NCBI GenBank assembly: GCA_030630685.1
Contig: DAOVMN010000052.1
Coordinates: forward strand, 1 to 9,819
From: Thermoplasmata archaeon
GTDB lineage: Archaea; Thermoplasmatota; DAOVMN01
DNA: 9,819 nucleotides
Direction: 5' to 3'
Below are positions 6,954-9,819 of this stretch, piece by piece. The translations under genes were made by a program, and so were the position numbers. Under the pieces are notes generated by a model, which was given only the letters and a program-made list of their open reading frames with translations, searched no databases and was not told where the DNA came from. The first letter of the stretch is position 1, and the number at the start of each line of letters is the position of its first letter.

Positions 6954-7985
6954 ATGAAAATAATGGATTATTCCATGGATGTCCAGGAGCTCATTCAAAG
7001 GCTGAAAAGCAGGGGATGGAAGCGGATAGGTATCCAGTTACCCGAGGGCTTGAAATCCCATTCAAAGGTTCTTGTCGATGCCCTGAAATCAGGCCTGAAT
7101 GACCCGGGTCTGGAATTAATTATCTCCGGGTCACCGTGTTACGGTGCCTGCGATATTGCAGATGCAGAGCTCATGGAGGCGGGTGCCGAGGGGATGCTTC
7201 ACTTCGGACATTCTGAGATCCCCACACTTGCTCACAATTATAAGATACCGGTGATCTTCCGGGAGATGAGGTCTGAAAGGGACATACTGCCAGTGGTAAA
7301 GAAGGTTGTGGAATCCGGGCTTCTAAACGGGATAGTGGGCCTGACCACCACGGTGCAGTACATTCACCACCTCCCCAGGGCACGGGATTACCTGCGGAAA
7401 ATGGGCGTGGATGCAAGGATCGGGAAGGGAAGCAGGCGCCTTCGTTATCCCGGGCAAGTTTTGGGATGCGGCTTTTCCTCTGCCGCAGCGGTTGATGAGG
7501 CCGATATCCACCTCTTTATCGGGGAAGGGCTCTTTCATCCTCTTGGTATTATGTTAGCGACCAGGAAGAAGGTGGTGGCAGCGGATCCGGTGAGCCTGAA
7601 AGTCCAGGACATGGAAAAAGAAAAGGATGCAGTGCTCAGGCAGAGGTTCGCTGCAATCCAGAGACTGAAAGCCTCACACGAGATCGGGGTTATCCTTTCC
7701 ACACTCCCGGGTCAGGGAAGGAGCGGGTATGCCCGCACCCTTGTTAAGATGGGCGAAGAGCATGGCAAGAAGATGCAGATGGTCGTGGTGCGCCATCTTT
7801 CCCCGCTTAGTCTCAGGGGCCTTGGGATCAAGGCCTTGGTGTCAACGGCCTGTCCCAGGGTGGCCATTGATGATTATTCCCTGTTCCTTGAGCATAAGAT
7901 CACCCTCACCACACCCATAGAGTTCCTGATAGCCCTCGGGCTGATGAAGTGGAGGGATTACGTGCTGGATTCTATCGAGGAATGA
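6954..7985 (+). CDS. dph2: Diphthamide synthase Dph2 (3-amino-3-carboxypropyl transferase)
   Basis: It performs the first step of diphthamide formation on elongation factor aEF2: a noncanonical radical SAM reaction that moves the 3-amino-3-carboxypropyl group of SAM to a specific histidine. In archaea it acts as a homodimer. The protein has 343 residues from this start. The three cysteines that hold the [4Fe-4S] cluster are spaced as in the family: Cys66 in YGACD, Cys172 in LGCGF and Cys300 in STACPR, one per repeated domain; there is no CxxxCxxC. PEGL at 31-34 and the C-terminal DDYS also fit. The start was chosen by the GGTGA at 6944-6948; ATG 6942 would add four residues. The 3' end overlaps by 28 bases a small ORF on the opposite strand. 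No later diphthamide gene (dph5, dph6) is in the window. Confidence 0.93.
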   Translation: MKIMDYSMDVQELIQRLKSRGWKRIGIQLPEGLKSHSKVLVDALKSGLNDPGLELIISGSPCYGACDIADAELMEAGAEGMLHFGHSEIPTLAHNYKIPVIFREMRSERDILPVVKKVVESGLLNGIVGLTTTVQYIHHLPRARDYLRKMGVDARIGKGSRRLRYPGQVLGCGFSSAAAVDEADIHLFIGEGLFHPLGIMLATRKKVVAADPVSLKVQDMEKEKDAVLRQRFAAIQRLKASHEIGVILSTLPGQGRSGYARTLVKMGEEHGKKMQMVVVRHLSPLSLRGLGIKALVSTACPRVAIDDYSLFLEHKITLTTPIEFLIALGLMKWRDYVLDSIEE

Positions 7986-8137
7986 TTAATGGCGAGAACT
8001 TTATTTCCATTGGTGGTAACCTTTTTACCGTCTTTTACCCAGTTGGTGTACGGGTTGCTGGGGAGGGCTGACTGGAGAGGGAATGGGTGGTAGGTTGGGT
8101 CGAATGGATTTCCTTGCGGGGTTAAAGCTGCGGTCAT
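7958..8137 (-). CDS. Possible 59-residue small protein, convergent with dph2
   Basis: An open frame on the - strand from ATG (8137-8135) to TAA (7960-7958), with an in-frame stop just upstream of the ATG, so it is a bounded small gene and not the tail of a longer one. GGAGAG lies about ten bases before the ATG and an AT-rich stretch further upstream could be a promoter. The product is soluble and rich in Pro, Asn and Thr: it reads NPFDPTYHPFP at 10-20 and, after an NPYTNW stretch, ends in a basic, polar half (VKDGKKVTTNGNKVLAI). I do not recognise the family. Its last 28 bases overlap the end of dph2 on the other strand. It lies 63 bases downstream of the 153-residue membrane protein gene, with the same orientation. 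A competing + strand frame of 34 codons from 7989 looks less protein-like. It could still be chance. Confidence 0.4.
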   Translation of the reverse strand: MTAALTPQGNPFDPTYHPFPLQSALPSNPYTNWVKDGKKVTTNGNKVLAINHSSIESST

Positions 8138-8200
8138 GATTTAGGTCTCTCCAATTGAGTTTTGGTATTAGGTGTGTTGTTTTGATCTATTTTTGTTGAA

Positions 8201-8662
8201 CTATTTAACTATTTTTACAAGGCTGTTTTTCTTTATTTTTTTTAGGTAAGCGATGGTTTTATCTAGATTTTTCTCACGCACTACAAGTGTATAAGTTTTA
8301 TCCTTACACTTTACATCCAATATTCCACTACCTCTTTTGTAATTGATTTCAATCTCCTTAATCTCCTCATAATTTATTTTTATTGGCTGTTTAAATGACC
8401 AATCTGGTTGATAGACAAACATTTCAGGAGTAAAGTAGGATGGTTTTAATTCAAAATAGTTATAGAACAACGTTGAAGGTACAAAGAACGCAATAACAAC
8501 TGCTACGTCAAGTAAGTCCTCTTGTGACCTAATATCAACTACACAAGCGCCAGTAATGGTAAGAGTGATCATAAGAATGAGTGATACTCTCCGTCTCTCC
8601 TTTCTTCTTTCTTGCTCATCAAAATTGTAAAGGAAACCGTCTCTTTCAATAACATCATGCAT
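8201..8662 (-). CDS. Membrane protein with PH-like tail, function unknown
   Basis: A 153-residue protein of unrecognised function, rich in A/T codons unlike the core genes to the left. A basic stretch (RRKERRR, 19-25) precedes two hydrophobic segments at about 26-42 and 49-68, so the N-terminus is probably cytoplasmic. Residues about 82-142 form a soluble domain with alternating strands and a closing helix (PIKINYEEIKEI, then a beta run to Val128 and DKTIAYLKKI), the layout of a bacterial/archaeal PH-like domain. The truncated gene at 9273-9578 has a similar domain. The start is supported by AGAAAGGGGG, about nine bases upstream, which overlaps the stop codon of the 171-residue ORF 16 bases away; the two are likely translated in a coupled way. 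PH-like domains with two membrane helices occur in many small membrane proteins of unknown role. Confidence 0.7.
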   Translation of the reverse strand: MHDVIERDGFLYNFDEQERRKERRRVSLILMITLTITGACVVDIRSQEDLLDVAVVIAFFVPSTLFYNYFELKPSYFTPEMFVYQPDWSFKQPIKINYEEIKEIEINYKRGSGILDVKCKDKTYTLVVREKNLDKTIAYLKKIKKNSLVKIVK

Positions 8663-8678
8663 TCTGTTAACCCCCTTT

Positions 8679-9194
8679 CTACAACCAACTCAATAATGCC
8701 ATATAAGGTTCAGCCAATGCAACAATACCCAGGATTTTCTCTAACGGATTTCCCAAGATTATCGAATACCAAATACCTCCTTTTGTGGGTTTAAACACAC
8801 AATAAGCATAAACACCAATGGTAAACGTCGTTCCTACATAGGAAACGAGTTTACTTTTTAGCCCTAAGCATGAAAAGAAAGGACCTATACTTTCTAAGCC
8901 CTCGTCCGTGGTCTTGAAGTGGCAGGTGTAGTCGTCGGTGGACTCAAGGTCATCGATGGTCTCGCTGATGTAAAACCTGTCATCCTCAGGGTCCAGACCC
9001 ACACTTACAACCTGAGTTGTGGAATCAAACCCATTCCCTAATTGTATCTGCCAGTGGAAGGTTTCATTTCTTTTAGGGGTCCCTTGGCCGTAAGTGCCCG
9101 GGTCTCCGGGGCCGGGAAGGGGACCCCACAGGCGTTTCAAGCAGGTGTTTCCGCAGTTTCGTTCCCAGTTGTTGGACATTTCTTCATCATCCAT
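8679..9194 (-). CDS. Hypothetical protein with two C-terminal hydrophobic segments
   Basis: An open frame of 171 residues that I do not recognise. The N-terminal half is polar and has a CGNTC pair (Cys14, Cys18), then a Pro/Gly-rich stretch (24-38) and a beta-like acidic region (about 46-103). Hydrophobic segments at about 116-134 and 153-170 suggest that the C-terminus is membrane anchored. The first half is noticeably richer in G/C than the second, so the gene may be a patchwork. An in-frame stop (9203-9201) lies three codons before the ATG at 9194, so the frame is bounded; a second ATG at 9179 is possible and neither has a strong Shine-Dalgarno site. A TATA-like stretch lies at about 9254-9265. 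It precedes the 153-residue gene by 16 bases, which supports a two-gene operon. Confidence 0.55.
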   Translation of the reverse strand: MDDEEMSNNWERNCGNTCLKRLWGPLPGPGDPGTYGQGTPKRNETFHWQIQLGNGFDSTTQVVSVGLDPEDDRFYISETIDDLESTDDYTCHFKTTDEGLESIGPFFSCLGLKSKLVSYVGTTFTIGVYAYCVFKPTKGGIWYSIILGNPLEKILGIVALAEPYMALLSWL

Positions 9195-9272
9195 ATCCGG
9201 TTAGTTCAGGTATCCAGACTTTTACAATTCTTGTTCAAGACAAAGAGGCCAAGATGTATTTTATCAAACATT

Positions 9273-9578
9273 TTACCATACTCTCCTCCTTGGATGTTCT
9301 ATTTCCCCTTTGCCTACATCCCAATATTTTTCTTTTTCAATTGGCACCTTTTTCTCAAGTAAATCCAAAAATAGTTTTTTATTTGTAATGTACATTTTTT
9401 CTATGATAATAGGTCTTTTTCTCCCTTTTAACTTGATAACAATATAAGAAAAATGGGGATGACAATTCATATAGATCTTCGCAATTCTATCATATGGGAT
9501 AAATGTTTCTTGATGTAAAAGAAAATTTGGTCGTGTCCCCCTATGGCTGAATCGGTATTTTGAATGTAAGAAGTTCTT
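9273..9578 (-). pseudogene. 5'-truncated PH-like domain protein
   Basis: A - strand frame open from 9578 down to a TAA at 9275-9273. It has an ATG only at 9470, but the readable protein extends well upstream of it: codons before the ATG give NFLLHQETFIPYDRIAKIY, continuing into HPHFSYIVIKLKGRKRP and IIIEKMYI. This is the strand pattern of a PH-like domain, with a closing helix KKLFLDLLEKKV. It resembles the tail of the 153-residue protein (IxYxxIxxI, strands, terminal helix). No ATG, GTG or TTG occurs in frame above 9470. At its upstream end the frame runs into the remnant of a transposase gene, so the original 5' part, possibly with membrane helices, was probably lost by insertion. A short product from ATG 9470 (65 residues) is conceivable but would miss half the domain. 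Confidence 0.55.
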
Positions 9579-9723
9579 CTATAGACCATAAATGATCAGT
9601 CATTCCCTTTGCCATAGCAGGAGTTCTTTTGTCCCATTTTCGTAATGGATTATTGGATAGTAATCGGAGAGATTTATGAGGTTTACAGAAGTGTAAGAGT
9701 TCAGTAAACTGAAGCGTTGGTAA
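9541..9723 (-). pseudogene. C-terminal remnant of a DDE (integrase-core) transposase
   Basis: A - strand frame of 60 codons from 9723 to TAG at 9543-9541, closed upstream by a TGA (9726-9724). The translated end reads HFCKPHKSLR, then KWDKRTPAMAKGMTDHLW and SIEELLTFKIP. This corresponds to the C-terminal end of integrase-core transposases, where a Y/H-N-F-x-R-P-H-x-S/A-L stretch is followed by (K/R)TPAxAxGLTDHxW and a final EELL. The catalytic DDE residues would lie upstream; that region (9727-9819) has stops in all the frames I followed, so the element is dead or lies mostly outside the window. The family cannot be fixed from the fragment. GGGGGACACGACC just after the stop codon may be the outer end of the element, but no matching inverted repeat is in the window. 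Confidence 0.6.
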
Positions 9724-9819
9724 TCATAGAAGTAGAGTCTTCACCGAAAAACTTATCATTTAGATATGTCTATTAGATATCTCATGAAGCGAATTCCATT
9801 TACCACAGCAACAGAACTG
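9724..9819. other. AT-rich sequence upstream of the transposase remnant
   Basis: This end of the window shows no open gene. On the - strand it should carry the middle part of the transposase, but stops interrupt the frames I followed (for example TAA and TGA codons near 9740-9762). It probably belongs to the same decayed element. Confidence 0.3.

Noticed and set aside
8014..8034. A short GGTAA/TTACC hairpin followed by T-runs, as a terminator for dph2.
   Set aside because: The stem is only five A/T-rich base pairs and the T-run is weak; it also lies within the small - strand frame.
7989..8093. A 34-codon + strand frame just after dph2.
   Set aside because: It is the complement of the 59-codon - strand frame, is shorter, and has no ribosome binding site.
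9042..9362. A 106-codon + strand frame with a Phe-rich end.
   Set aside because: It is antisense to two better-supported - strand frames, and the Phe run is the complement of lysine-rich coding sequence.
9799..9819. The last bases, read on the - strand (AGTTCTGTTGCTG), resemble the terminal inverted repeat of IS6-type elements.
   Set aside because: Only one short imperfect match; there is no partner at the other side of the transposase remnant, and the remnant does not look clearly like an IS6 transposase.
1..9819. CRISPR arrays, toxin-antitoxin pairs or known defence operons.
   Set aside because: No regularly spaced repeats were seen and no recognisable nuclease, toxin or defence domain is encoded.

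Overview
The window looks like chromosomal DNA from a euryarchaeon, possibly of the Thermoplasmata or a methanogen-related lineage. The evidence is a diphthamide synthase Dph2, an archaeal HemK2/Mtq2-type release-factor methyltransferase, a class III signal (archaeal type IV) pilin, BRE/TATA-style promoters, Shine-Dalgarno sites of the GGTGA/AGGAGG type, and a serine tRNA with a G discriminator and encoded CCA. The species cannot be fixed from sequence reading alone.

Left part (1-2153): a trans-isoprenyl diphosphate synthase is followed after a short gap by a radical SAM protein with four extra C-terminal cysteines, both on the + strand. Middle (2154-3060): tRNA-Ser(GGA) lies on the - strand, then a well-promoted, separately terminated pilin gene on the + strand whose product carries an EF-hand-like DxDxDG loop. 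Core block (3069-7985, all +): HemK2/Mtq2 methyltransferase and cob(I)alamin adenosyltransferase form a close pair; then, behind its own TATA box, an 849-residue two-halved RND/MMPL transporter, followed by dph2. Two of these gene products modify translation factors (release factor aRF1 and elongation factor aEF2), one makes adenosylcobalamin, and one is a membrane exporter.

Right part (7958-9819): a visibly AT-richer accessory region read from the - strand and convergent with dph2. It holds a 59-codon small ORF that overlaps the end of dph2, a 153-residue two-helix membrane protein with a PH-like tail, a 171-residue unknown protein with two C-terminal hydrophobic segments, a 5'-truncated PH-like gene, and a decayed C-terminal piece of a DDE transposase. 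The PH-like fragment runs directly into the transposase remnant, so this end looks like a small accessory cassette eroded by an old insertion. No complete new defence or mobile system is demonstrable here; the least explained part is the - strand cluster between 7958 and 9580.
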